A program made the translations under genes and the position numbers. The notes beneath the pieces were generated by a model, which made no database searches, was not told the origin of the DNA, and saw only the letters and a list, made by a program, of their open reading frames with translations. 64,000 nucleotides of DNA, from NCBI GenBank assembly GCA_013399305.1, contig VXAI01000038.1, positions 2,924,639 to 2,988,638 on the forward strand. The letters run 5' to 3'. The first letter of the stretch is position 1; each line of letters starts with the position of its first letter. Shown in pieces: positions 37,601-49,750 of the stretch. Source of the stretch: Rostratula benghalensis. Its lineage: Eukaryota; Chordata; Aves; Charadriiformes; Rostratulidae.

Positions 37601-40600
37601 TTGCCCTAAATATTTAGGAAATGGTTAATAAGAAGCTTATTTTTAGGTGAATAGCAAACAAAAGCCATATGATTTTTATTCCCTCCTCCCTTTTTTTTCC
37701 AACAATCCATTACTAGAACAAGAAATATCATGCGATTTAGGTGAATAATCATATATCACAACTAATGACAGTAAATAATCATACTGCAAAATTATTAAAC
37801 AGACCACAAGTGTAAATAACCTGCATAAATCCTTCAGCTAATAATCTGATATACCTAACAAACAAACCAGCCAAGAGTACTCATAAATGATTTGTGAAAA
37901 TGAATTAATTTGATTTGTCATTGATTATTCTTGATTTGCCCACACCCCTGTAATTATGTAAACTTAGTCAACCAGCTTCTACAAAATCCATGTTAATATT
38001 TAAATTATGTAATCTTTTCTAAAATTAACTCCTAAATATGTATTTTGTAACTCATCTATAACTCATCTAGCACGCTTTAGTCTTGTTATGATATCATATA
38101 CACACATCAAGAGCTTTTACGTACAATCTCACAAGGTGATCAACTCATTGAACATCACAAAGAGCTGGAAACCATGGCAGACAGCCAAAGAGGAGAAGCA
38201 AAGAATCAGATAAATACCAGAGAGCCAGGAAATAGCCAATAACATAACCAAAGATAAAAAGTGACAACAGAAGAGAACATAAAGAACATTAGGAAAAACT
38301 TGGAAGGGCTTCAGTTATGCTTTATGTAAAAGCTTAGAAGAGTATGGCGTAGGAGAATGGGAAAGGAATGAGAAGACATGAAATGTTAAAGCAGAAACAA
38401 AAGGGTAAATAGGTATCTTTGAAGACATTTAGTTAAAGAAGCTTAAAATGCATTCTAAACACGTCTCTTAAGCAGCTGTAGGAATTGTACAATAGTAGAA
38501 CTACGTTCTAAAGAAGATCTCCAAAATTCCACTAAGATGGAAATTACTTAAACAGACTCTTCTGTCTAGGTTGCATCCCTTTGGCAAGTAAAACGGTCTG
38601 TAACATTCATAAAACCTGTATAGGAGATGGGAAACAGGAAAGAGAATTCCTCTTCTATTCCTTCTTCTTCCTCTTCATATTTGATGTGTTTTGACTGACC
38701 GCATACTTACCATACCATTACTTAGCATACATACCATGAACACTCTAAAACCAGAAAAAGAACAAGATTTCTAGAGCAGAAGAAGAGTGCAATTTACTAA
38801 AACTCTTATTTTGGGCTTTTATATTAACTTTAAAAACCACTCTATGCTGAGGTACTTGAGATGTAACACAAATCAAAAATCTCTCCATGAAATCAACTTC
38901 TACAAAAATAACAACAGGTATCGCTATTTGCTTACGGCAGCTGCAGTTCCAACCACTCTGCACTTCTCCAGCACAGTCCAGAGCATCCCTGATTTGTTCA
39001 CTGCTCATTTCTTAAACGTCACAATGGCTTTACGAAGGTCTGCAGCACCACTGGAATACCTCTATTTTTGTAAATGCCTCTAAACTGTAGAACAACAACC
39101 ATTTAAAAATTGCATACTACAGCCATAAACCACTATGTGCGTTTGGTTACCTTGTATGGGTTACCTTTCTTTCCTCTTATGGAAATATTTTGAAAAAGTC
39201 ATGATAGAACTGAGCAAAGAACTAATTTATCACCTCTGCAAGATATTACAACTTCATGTGTAAAATCTTGTGAGGTACCGCCTTTCAAACAGCTAAAACT
39301 GCAATGTGAAATGGTTGTAGGGGATGAAGACATGATACATACATCTCAGCAAACTGGACAACAAACCTGGGATAATGATAAAGCATTATTAAGGTGATAA
39401 AGCTGCAGCTAATTTCATATTATTGTAGCACTGATATCCAGGAAAAGTGTATCCCCAGCAAGAGGAATAGTCTGGTTGGTTAACACTTGTGATTGTTACT
39501 CCTGAAAAAACCAAATCCACCTGCCTAATAATTTCCCATGCTTCTCTGTGTGCTCAGCCTCTCCTGGCACCCTTCCATAAGTCGCTCACTCTCGAATATT
39601 GGCAATAAGTGAACATGGGAGTTGGTTGGCTCAGCAGCTCCCAGGTGAGGAGAGAACAGGCAACTTCATGAACAAGGCTATTTTGCTTGTATAGGGATTT
39701 CGAACATGAGTAGCTCAATCTGTAAGCCAAAACTGAAGTGTCAAATCCTAAACAAGGAAAAAAGATTAGAAGACACAGATTATTTTTTTTTTCCATTAGA
39801 ATTTTTATTTTCCTTTCTTAAGGTCATTTCATGACTATGTAACTAACAAAAAAAGGATATATTCCTTGAGTCATCTGGGATCTGCCACAGAACATCTGAC
39901 CAAAGGTGTAACTACTGAAATATGACATTCCAGCCAGACAAGGAGCAGCAGCTGCAGCTCATCTCAAAGCTTGTGTGGCAGTTTATATTTGCCAATATAT
40001 CTTTCAGGGTAAAAAGACGTGATTTCCTCCCTGGTGACTTCACAAGTAACTTTCATCAATAGCTTGTTGTAAATTTGGCACGGCAAGGGTTTGCACGAAC
40101 ATACTTCCCAAGACACAGACGTTTCCTTTATGAGACTATATATGTTTTAGTCTTCTCTGGACAATAATATGAACCCTAAGTAAGTATTTCTGAGTTTATT
40201 CCTCCAGGACTCCAGAAAGAATAAAAAGGAGAAGAGTACATGCATCTCTGACTTGCTTGCTCATGTACACGTTTACGATGCTGTGCTCCCTTCAGTCGTT
40301 TTTGAGAACTCTGCCACTTAAAAATACATACACTTAAAATGGAACAAAATCCAGAAAAGCTAGAACTTACTGCTCTGCTGTGTCATATAAATATTCAATT
40401 AAACGCTGCAACTGAGATATGACTCTATCTATCATCTTCAGCATTCCCAACATTTGTGACTTGACACTTAGCTGTTATTTAAAGCCTATTCTCTATAAAA
40501 TGCAGCAGCAGTTCAAAATTGTTACGCTACGTTAATTGTTTCCTGTCTTACCTTACCAAATAGACACTTTCTACTCTTACTCTCCATTCAGAGCAACCCT

Positions 40601-40920
40601 CACTACCCACGTTCTTCTCCTTTTTTTCTGCTAAATTTTCTCCTCTGGTTTAAAACATTTTGTTGAAGATGTTGGAACTGCAATGGCTTCTTTTCATTCT
40701 ACTTAATATTTTTCCTGTGTACTATGGCGGTCATCTTATCCTGTTTGAAAGCTTTTCCAAGAACTACACAGTACGCTACCTGCAGAAGCTTACCATGTTC
40801 TGGTAGTGATGAAAAGGAGGCAAGAATGCCAGATTTAAAATCCCCCTGTGCTCTCAAGCCTGGAGATTTTGGATTTAGCAAGTGTCAGCAGAAGAGCCCC
40901 GGCTGATTCCAGCAGCTGCA
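34687..40920. other. Unannotated DNA, very AT-rich around 37.5-38.1 kb
   Basis: No gene is recognised. The 119-codon minus-strand frame at 36164-36523 has no family I know. The stretch 37500-38100 is strongly AT-rich with many TAAT and ATTTA words and no simple-repeat order, so it may be a conserved non-coding element. Confidence 0.45.
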
Positions 40921-40944
40921 GGGGGGCGGGCTGAGGGCGTGGGG
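40921..40944 (+). promoter_or_regulatory. G-quadruplex motif overlapping a GC-box-like core
   Basis: Four G-runs, G6, G3, G3 and G4, are separated by loops of 1, 4 and 3 bases (C, CTGA, CGT), which fits the canonical quadruplex pattern. The first part, GGGGGGCGGG, also resembles an Sp-family GC box. The patch from about 40890 to 40950 is clearly GC-richer than its surroundings and contains several CpGs. No TATA box or open reading frame follows convincingly, so promoter activity is a guess. The quadruplex motif itself is certain. Confidence 0.55.
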
Positions 40945-43900
40945 AGATGCTGCTCACTTGGCTGAATGCTGTTCATTCGACACTCTTTTTGCACCAACTC
41001 GGCAAATTTCCCCTTATCGTTTGACACTAAAATCTAAGCGAAACCAAAAAAAGTCTGCTTATGCTTACCAGGCAGGTTTCATCCAAATTTTACAGTTATA
41101 ATTAAAAGCTACATTTTGATTAAGGAAATTATGAATTCCAATAAAGTGCACGAACATGCAAAATGAATAATTAACATTGTATAGACTTCAGCATCATAAT
41201 TAAGATTAAATACTACATATACTCAAACTGGATTAGCACATCCACTGAAAGCCGTTATGTGCTCAGTAGGAGAGTCTATCCATTCACAAAAAAATGTTTT
41301 ATGAGGAGTATTCTAGCAACATTAAGCATAAGGTTGTCATATATAAAATGATTAACGGTTTATATAAAAGAAGCTGTAATTCCAGTAAATGAAGTCATTT
41401 CATCTCCCTGCTGCTTCTACCTTTAGGAATATACTGTAAACGAAAAGTAGCTCAATGTGAAGTCGAGTTAAATAGAATATGAATTCTTGTTTGAAGTTAA
41501 TGGGACTTGGAAACCTGTATTTTAAAAAATGTTGTGATTTTAAACCACCAATTTGCCTTAAGATTTGCATGCAGGATGTACACTTTTGTTCTATTAATGC
41601 TTCCACACTCTTCACTCTGTAGGACAGAATGTCACCTTGTTTTGCTCGATCTTTGTTTGCAATGTGTCCACCACCTACAGCTACTTCTCCAGGCATCTCA
41701 ACTGATCTCAGTCCTCCACGAGCACACACACGGCTTCCACAAGCTACAAGGAGAACAGCGCCTGATTTTAAGCACGCGCTTAAGCGGGCATTGTTGAAAA
41801 CTAGGAATTCTCTGAACTGCTTCCAAGACTATTGTTGTTTACCTTCAAGGACTAGTTTCTTTACAATGGGGAGGACTGCGTAGAAGAGCTGCAATAGTGA
41901 CTAGTAGGTGAAGTATGAATCCGCCAAAGTGCTCAAACACCACAGCAGTGAGAAAAGTGACTCCTTGGCTACCCATTACACAGCCACTTGGTCAAGGCCG
42001 GGCATATCCAGATTGCTGGGGTATAAAGTCTCAGCAGTAAAATGTCCGTCTGCAGAAGGGGTGCTGACAAGGTGCCAGCTGCTCCAAGATGACAGATCAA
42101 AGGAGAAATGGACTGTAATTTTCTCCTCAAGAGAACAGAAGACAGCAAGGTTAAACCATGTCTACATAGAAGATTGACAGGAATGTCAGATGCAGATAAG
42201 GCAATATACATGTTGGTATATATTGTTTTAATTCTGCTGTGTCTGAAGAAGTAGCTGCTCTTCTGGACACACAGATTTCAAATCTGGGTACACCAAGTTT
42301 ACTTTTGACTACAGTCACTTTGGTCATAAAGTCACAGCAAAGGGGGTAAGTCACTTCATATCATCTATTAATAAACCACTTGGCAGCCTTTGCCCACTTA
42401 CCATTGTTAGCTGAATAGGTAGCAGGGCTGGGTGCAGGCTCTTCAGTAGGAGAGATGATACAGCACAAGATGGCATCCACCAGCACAGCACGCCAGTGGT
42501 CCTTCAGACCAAAGCTGCAGTCACTGTTCTAGTGTGGGGGTGATTTTACACCTGAGCAGGGCTGGCTGGGATCCTGCCTGGGCCCCAGCCCAAACACAGA
42601 TCATTAGCTCTGCTGTCAGTGCTAGCAGACACACTGCCTCTACTTAACCTCACCCAGCTTTCCTGGGCTGTTCCTGCCACAGTAATGAACTCTTCAGAGC
42701 CTTCACACTTTTTTTCCAAGTGGAGAAAGTATAGCTGGATTTTGCTAATATTAAAAATCTTCAAAGAAAATGTTAGGTTTTGGGTTTTTTTTCATGTGAA
42801 ACATAAATGATTTTCCATTTCTAGTCTCAATTTACAGCAAGGACTCAAAAACATTTTTGGAAAACTTCCCCACCTGCTTAACCAAATGAGGAGGCAGTTC
42901 CTGAGGAGCTGTTTTCTCATTTACATGCAGCTGGATTTCACAGAAATACAGTTTTATGTCCTCCTGTGGAGTAAATAATTTTCCTCATAGTAGTACAGAA
43001 AACTCTATACAAACAAACTAATATATTTGAAAGAAAAATTGTACAGTCTCAATTTAAAAATACCTTTCTAATGTGGTAAAAATCTTGGCAAGATGTGTAT
43101 TGTTATTGTCTAGAGGGAAAAAAAAATGATATGCAGCTCCTACACTTGCAGGAACCTATGTATTGGTAAATAAGAGTAAGTCACAGACCCTAGAAACACT
43201 TGGTTTGCAGGTTTTAGTTCCACTCGTTAAAAAAATAAATCACCACTTAGGTTTCACTATTTCATCTGTCCCCGTGTGCCTGCTGTCCCCTGCTTTGCTT
43301 CTACCTAGCGCGTGAGCTGGCTGGAGTGCACACTTTGTGTTTGGTCCTTGTGCAGTAATTAATAGAGCTTGAGTATTTTCTGTGATGGAGCCCCCTAACA
43401 CAAGATAAACAATAAACGTACTTCCATGGTAAAGCAGGCCAGGCTCAGGATGGCTTTTTTGATGTAAGATGGGTGCAGGCACAGGTAAAGGGGTATTAGG
43501 TGAACTCTCAGGGCACAGAAACTGTCGGTAGGAAACAAACTGAGCTTGGAATCATTTTATAATATCTTGTATCCTATCTGCCTTTAATTTTAAAGTGTGA
43601 ATGTAATTGTTTAAAATAGCTTGGTAACTTAAGAATTATAAGGAAATCACATGTGTAGCCACCTCTAAAATATTCATACAGATACAAGTAGATCAATCTT
43701 TTAGATTGCATGATTTTGAATAATCTTCCTCCAAAAGTAACATGCAAGCCTGGAAAGAAGGAAAACGACAAAGTGGAGCTCATGTCTCGGGGGCCAACCA
43801 CTAGGAAATCTCAGTGTGGCTCCTCTTACAAGATATCAAGCCTTCCTGGAGCTAAGGAGTAGCCTATCAGCCAGGATAAAAAGCAGAGAGTATGCCAAAA

Positions 43901-46900
43901 AGCTTTGTAATACCTTTTTTTAATTTTTTTTCCCCCCACTGGGAATCCCCTATCAGCCCAAAGGTATACAGCAAAGGACTCGGACAACGGCTGAGAGCCT
44001 ATTCAATGCAGGAGCACTTCCCAGAGTTGTCAGAGATGCCTGTAACTACAGAGAGCATGTGAGTTATTCTGCTATGGCCATCCTACATCCCAGGGAAATC
44101 ATCAGTTTCCAAAGGGCTAAAGTGAAGTGAGAGATTATCTTCCCACTTGAAAATTAGAAACTTCATCTGTCCACTCATACTTTTCAAAATTTCATGCATT
44201 GTTGTCATTGGCAGGATGAAGTCCTTTCTTTGCCTGTTAACTTGGCAAGCCAAATAGCATTTTGGTCTATGCACAATTACATACACCCATCTCTTAAAAA
44301 AGGGAATGAATCTAATTTAGCATGCTGAAAAGTCCTGTTCAAATCACAATATTCCTAAAATTTGCACCCTATTTGACTGACAAATGAGTTTAGATATTGG
44401 AGTGCAGCTGACAACATGGAAGATGGTCTCCAGTGACACACAATGTATTTGACATTTGACATAGCATGTGTGAACAGAATGGAAGAAGTTAAAACCAGAA
44501 TTTAGGGATTATAACAGCAGGGGTGGAAAGATCTTCCAGTCATGCAATAAGCACACAAATGGCTTTTGTTTTTCTACTTGTATGATAATTTTATGTACCT
44601 ATTTCAGAGATGCTGAAAGAAACTTTCAAGTGACCTTTCAAAGTTCAAAAAAGATTTTCATTTTAACAATCCTAAAAAAATAGTTGGTTCCAATATTATT
44701 CCTGATCATATAAATTCACTGACCAGTTCCTGACAGCAAATGTAATCATAAATAACAGGCTCATCTAGTAGCATGAATAGGTGTTAGCATTATATCAGGA
44801 ATAAATCTCCCCTTGCCAAGAAAAAGCTGTGAAACATCTCTAAAATAAGAGTAAATAACAGGTACGGTCCTGTTTTGGAAGTTATTATTGCATTTCTCAG
44901 TCTGGTGAATACTTCTGCCATGTCTGTACCCCAGGCAGTATTACCAACCTACAGCAACAATGGAGGATACAGCCAAGGCTATGAAAAATGCAATTCCTGC
45001 TCTTTCTTGTAGACCTTCGAGTGTAAATTATTTTTTATTTACAAATTCAGAAATTGCATGCAAAAATACTTTCTGGATTTATAAAGTGTATTCAGTTCTC
45101 AAGCTGAATGTCAGAGACTACCAAAAGTATCAATTAGTTTCGTAGTGATATAACTGCAAGTGCTAATGCTATATAGCAATAATACCATTATCAATGACAA
45201 TGCCATAAACATATTTTATAGCATTGTAAGTTTTGAAATTAATACAACCAGACATCAACAGTACTAATTCAAACTTTTCTGGAACGTCTTTAGGTTCAAA
45301 TTTGATGTGAATGTGGATTGTCACACAGAATAGTTTTCACATGCCAACTTTAATCACATTTAAATATTGTCTGAGACAACAAGCCCTCTTAAATGGAAAT
45401 ACTTCAGGTGGAATCTGACTTCATTAAATTAAGCTGTTTTGTGCTAAAAATGGCACCAAGGTTTTGGTTTTGCTTTTTTTTTTTTCATAAAGGCAAATTA
45501 TATTGATTCATAAATCAGTGAAACACAAAATCTTAAACAATACAAAAACCCTATCCTCTTTTTAAGTTCAGGGGGAAGAAATTGTGCAGAGAAAGGCATG
45601 GAAATGCACGTGATACATTTTCTTGTATTTCTTGTAGAGTCTATCCTCACTATTCCTGTTTCCCTACACAGAGAACCAATGGGCTCTCTCCAGGTTGAAG
45701 TCAGGATCAGACATAAAGTGTGTATTTTTCATGAGAAATTTTAACTTTTTAATGAAAAGAACATATTCTAGTGAAACATCCCTGATTTATGTGGTAAACT
45801 GTTGTCTTCCATCCCACCGTGCCTGCAGTTCAGCAGTATTTCGGCTGCAGGCTGAGAGTATTCAACCTCTGCATTCATAATATTTTACTGGAGACAACCT
45901 GCAATATGGTCTCTGCTAGTGACTCTAAAATGGTACTTTGAAGTTGTCACGTTTACTATTTGATTGGCATAACATAACATACACTTAATGTTATAAATTA
46001 AAAAATGTCTGAGGGTAAAAACTCCTACTGTCCTACTGCTTAAAGGTTGCCAGATTTCAAGTTTCAATTACCTGGAAGCTATCTAGGTAGTGATCACATC
46101 CAGAATGGAACTGAACAGACTGAGGCAAAATCTTCTGTCTGAACTATGTTAATCTTGGCCTCCGGTGTTGTACCGCTCACTTGGGACTAATGCTTTTGGT
46201 AAATTTCCCAAAATGGACTGGTATGTTCACACCTACAGTCTCCTCAGTTTCCCTGGAAGGAAAGGACAGACTGCCCTGACAAAAAGGACGTGTCCTTACA
46301 GGAGACAAAGTTCTGCCCTATGGTGGGTCTACTGTTTAATTAAGGCCCTAGCCCCATTAGAATGAATACTGATTACTACACTGTCACCCTGGCAGTACTA
46401 AATTGGAGATGTAAAGCCCAATTGGGCACTTGGGTGCATTCCCAGGCAAACTATGTGATTTATACTGACCTCTATGACTACTGAAGTGTTGATTATTTTT
46501 TTCTGGTAGATTGGCTACTCACATCAAATCAGATTAGTGGCACACTGTAGGCGAAACATGTCAGTTTATACTAGCCAAGAATTTGGCCCCATTTACTACT
46601 TCTCTTTCCCATACTCTCACCAAACAAGAAGCGTTCTTTTAGAAATCACCTTCAAGTTTTACGCATATTGCATTGTTTACATCTGCTTTGGCATGAAATA
46701 AAAGATAGTAAGTATGGTATCATTTTTGCAAAGTAGGGATTCAGAAAAGTACAGCAAATCATTCCAGGTAGTTTGGCAGGAATGCTAGAAAAGAGTAAAT
46801 TCGGCAGATCCATGACTATACTGATATAAGGGAATTAAGTAAGCACCCTTGAGAGGGTAGCGATACTCCAAAGAACTAATATGAATTTTCAAACACATTG

Positions 46901-47079
46901 CTAATAGGGAAAGTTTATGATTGGATAGCCAAAGAGTTGTCATCACTATCTTTTATAAAGTATTCTTAAAATTTAGCTGCTACAGTACACAAAATAAAGC
47001 TATTGCATGGATTTATAAGCAAATAGAAGACCTGAAATGACAGTTCAGTACGAGCTGTTTTTACAATTAAAATCTTGCA
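40945..47079. other. Unannotated DNA with possible decayed repeats
   Basis: No gene is recognised. A moderately GC-rich stretch at about 42410-42700 shows no frame of interest. The part at 46390-46600 ends in AAGAATTTGGCCCC, which recalls an ancient archosaur repeat ending, but the match is too short to call. A T12 run lies at about 45474-45485. Confidence 0.4.
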
Positions 47080-47403
47080 GAGAACTATGCTGGGGACTGT
47101 GCTGCTCAAGATATTCACAGATGACCTGGGGAAAGAATGAAATTTCCTAATGATACAAATTTATTAACTGTAGTAAAAAAAGAAAGGTGAGAAGACTGTA
47201 GTAGATGCAATGATATTTAGTGCCTCAGTGATAAAGTGGCAGAGTAAAATCAGCTTTGATAAATGCAAAATAATTCTTACATGGAGAAACACTTGTAACT
47301 TAATATATAAAATAATGATATCTAAACTAGCTATTACCATTCAAGGAACTCTTGAAGTTGACAATATCTGCTTAATATTCAGTAGGAATCAATACATTAC
47401 CTA
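47080..47403 (+). mobile_element. Old CR1-type LINE fragment (reverse-transcriptase region)
   Basis: The plus strand reads CTGGGGACTGTGCTGCTCAAGATATTCACAGATGACCTGG (shown as 47090-47129 in pieces: GGGGACTGTGCTG, ATATTCACAGATGACCTGG). Translated, this gives a LGTVLLKIFTDDL-like string that matches the end of the palm region seen in CR1/L3-type reverse transcriptases. It is followed by AATGATACAAATTTATTAA, GATAAATGCAAAATAATTCT and GCTATTACCATTCAAGGA, all in CR1 order. The frame is broken by stops and indels, so this is a dead fragment. Divergence is greater than in the copy at 9.7 kb, suggesting an older insertion. The subfamily cannot be assigned by eye. Confidence 0.8.
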
Positions 47404-49736
47404 GCTGTCAGTATAAAAGAGAAGTAAGACAGCGTCAGGATATTTGCCTACAGGAATATCAGCCCATCCCTGATAACATTTACCCAAATTAAAAACCATC
47501 TCCATCTAAAAGCTCAAGGGAATTTCCATCTGGGTCTTTGGCACAGACATGGATTGAGGGCACAGAAACATGTGGATGGAATGGGTCCAATAGTCAGAAG
47601 TTACAGGCAGTCTGGAAAAGATGATTTGTCCAGAATGAGCCACAGACCCTCATCCAATATATCACGTGGCATGTTGTATGCTGTGTTCTTTAACAGGCTT
47701 ATGACCTTACGGCAGAAATATAAGATTCTAAAAATTATCTACATGCTAAAGGAAAAGTGTGACATTACAGACTTCAATAGCGTTCCTTTTCCCTACTACA
47801 GCCGAGAATTTCTTCAGGCAAAAACACGCAGATAATCCAGGTAAGTGGTCCCCTACTAAAGAAACAGGCAGGCTTCTTTCTTTCCAATCCATCCCAAATC
47901 CAACATACTACAATGTGATACAGTGAAAATTTATTCTGGGAAACAATCTAGTGACCATTTTAATCCTGGGCAAAGGAGGGTACGTGAATTAATCACTTAT
48001 GAGATTCCTTAGTATCTCTAGGCATGTTAGTGCCTCCCTTCAGCATCTCTTTCTAGCCATGTAAAGTCTCCAAGCTAAACCCTTCAAGAACGGATTTAAT
48101 TAATGTCAATATAAATTCAGTACCAGCAACAATCAACAAATGACAACTAAGAGTCTTAACAGCTCTCTCTTGAGGATACTAGCAAATTGAACACCCGAAG
48201 TCAAAGGTCACAAGTTTTAATTTTTAATTTATTACTTGCTTAGTTCTATCATATTACACTGTCTCCTTCATACTCCACCTTGTCTGGAAATGTTTTGGTA
48301 CTTTTCTTTTCACTAGAGCTTAGAAACCTTTTTCTTTTTTCCATGTTTATTATTGACAAAACCAAATATATATGCTCTTGCCCCATCATTATCCTGCTAA
48401 AAATTCATTTTCTCTTATCTCTTCATCATTAACCATAGATTTGAGCATGATCCAATCACACCTTCAGAGTATTTCACTCTTAAAATGTACTCCAACTATT
48501 TAACTCAAAAAAAACCCAACCCCAAAACCACAGAAGCTCTGTAACTAAGTACAGCTTGATAAGCATTCACACTTCATTAAGATGACAGAAGTCAGCTCTG
48601 GTGCTTTAATCAACTTTGAAAGCCACTTGTTTATACCCTTGTGTCCCGAGTCTACAGAACCTCATTCCCAAATAGCCGGTTCCATCAAGCACTGCAATCA
48701 GAAATTTGGTTAAGGTGGCATTTTTTCAGTCTATCAGACACGTAGGTCAATCTGCCTTATGATTAAGATTTTTGCCTAATCATGTTAAAGAGCATTAAAT
48801 TTTAATCACTTGCAAATTGGATGATGGTTCAGAGAAGCAAAATTTCTACTGACAAGAGAGAGCTGTTTCCAATCTTCTATTTCCATTTCTGCCCACGTAC
48901 CCAGCTTTAACAGTATTATATACGCTTATTTGTGGCCTTATCATTTGACAGATCTAAACAATGACAGCAAAGCAAGACCCTTTGTTTAGCCAGGTGATAT
49001 ATAAGGTGACACGGAACAATTACATGCCTAAAGAAAAGGACTTTTGACACACCCAGAAACTAGTACTTCTATGGACAATGAGTAGGTCCATAATCAACAA
49101 GTAAACATATAGCTTAATATGAAACCATCTCACAGAGGGCTATACAAAAAGCTCAGCTATGTATTTCAAATTCAAGTAGTACCTACAGCTCATGCAGATG
49201 CATTTGAGCTAGTTATAAATGAGTTTAGCAAGGGTTATTGCAGATGCATAGCTACAGAAAACCCAGTAGCTGCCTGATAGTTATGTAGCACTCTGACTTT
49301 TAAAATCTTTGCTAAGCCATGGACCACTAAGCTACTCATGTTTGTATCTGAGGTACTTATTTTAGAGCTGTCTGTGTAACTCGGGAATTTTAGTGCATGT
49401 GTATTCTGTGTGACACCCTCTGAAACTTGGTCATATTCTTATGTGCAGAGTCCCTGTAACATTTCATTGACTACTTACACTCTTTCTGTAGGACAATTTT
49501 TAAAGAGAATATGCATCCTGCAAGCACAAGTACACTATGCACTTGAATTCCTTCCAAAAAAGAGAATCTTGAATTCTTGGATCTATATTAATAATGATGG
49601 AACTGACTTCATCTGTAAATTTGTCTATGCATAAATAATTTAAGCAAAGGAACTTTGGTAGAAGAAAATCTGGTATTACAGATGAGACAGCTGGAGAAAG
49701 AAGGAGTTTAGATCTACAAACCCATTGACTCAAGGG
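47404..49736. other. Unannotated AT-rich DNA, CNE-like around 48.75-49.0 kb
   Basis: No gene is recognised. The 93-codon frame at 47554-47835 ends in a stop just ahead of a consensus-like donor (AG/GTAAGT at 47840), so it does not make a coding exon. The stretch 48750-49000 is dense in TAAT/ATTA and TGACAG words, the style of developmental enhancers. Confidence 0.4.
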
Positions 49737-49750
49737 AAAAAAAAAAAAAA
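49737..49750 (+). repeat. Poly-A run (A14)
   Basis: Fourteen A residues follow CAAGGG and precede GCTTACTC. It is a simple tract. Confidence 0.8.

Noticed and set aside
47554..47840. 93-codon frame followed by a consensus donor AG/GTAAGT
   Set aside because: The frame stops before the donor, so it cannot be a coding exon using that donor, and no matching acceptor was found.
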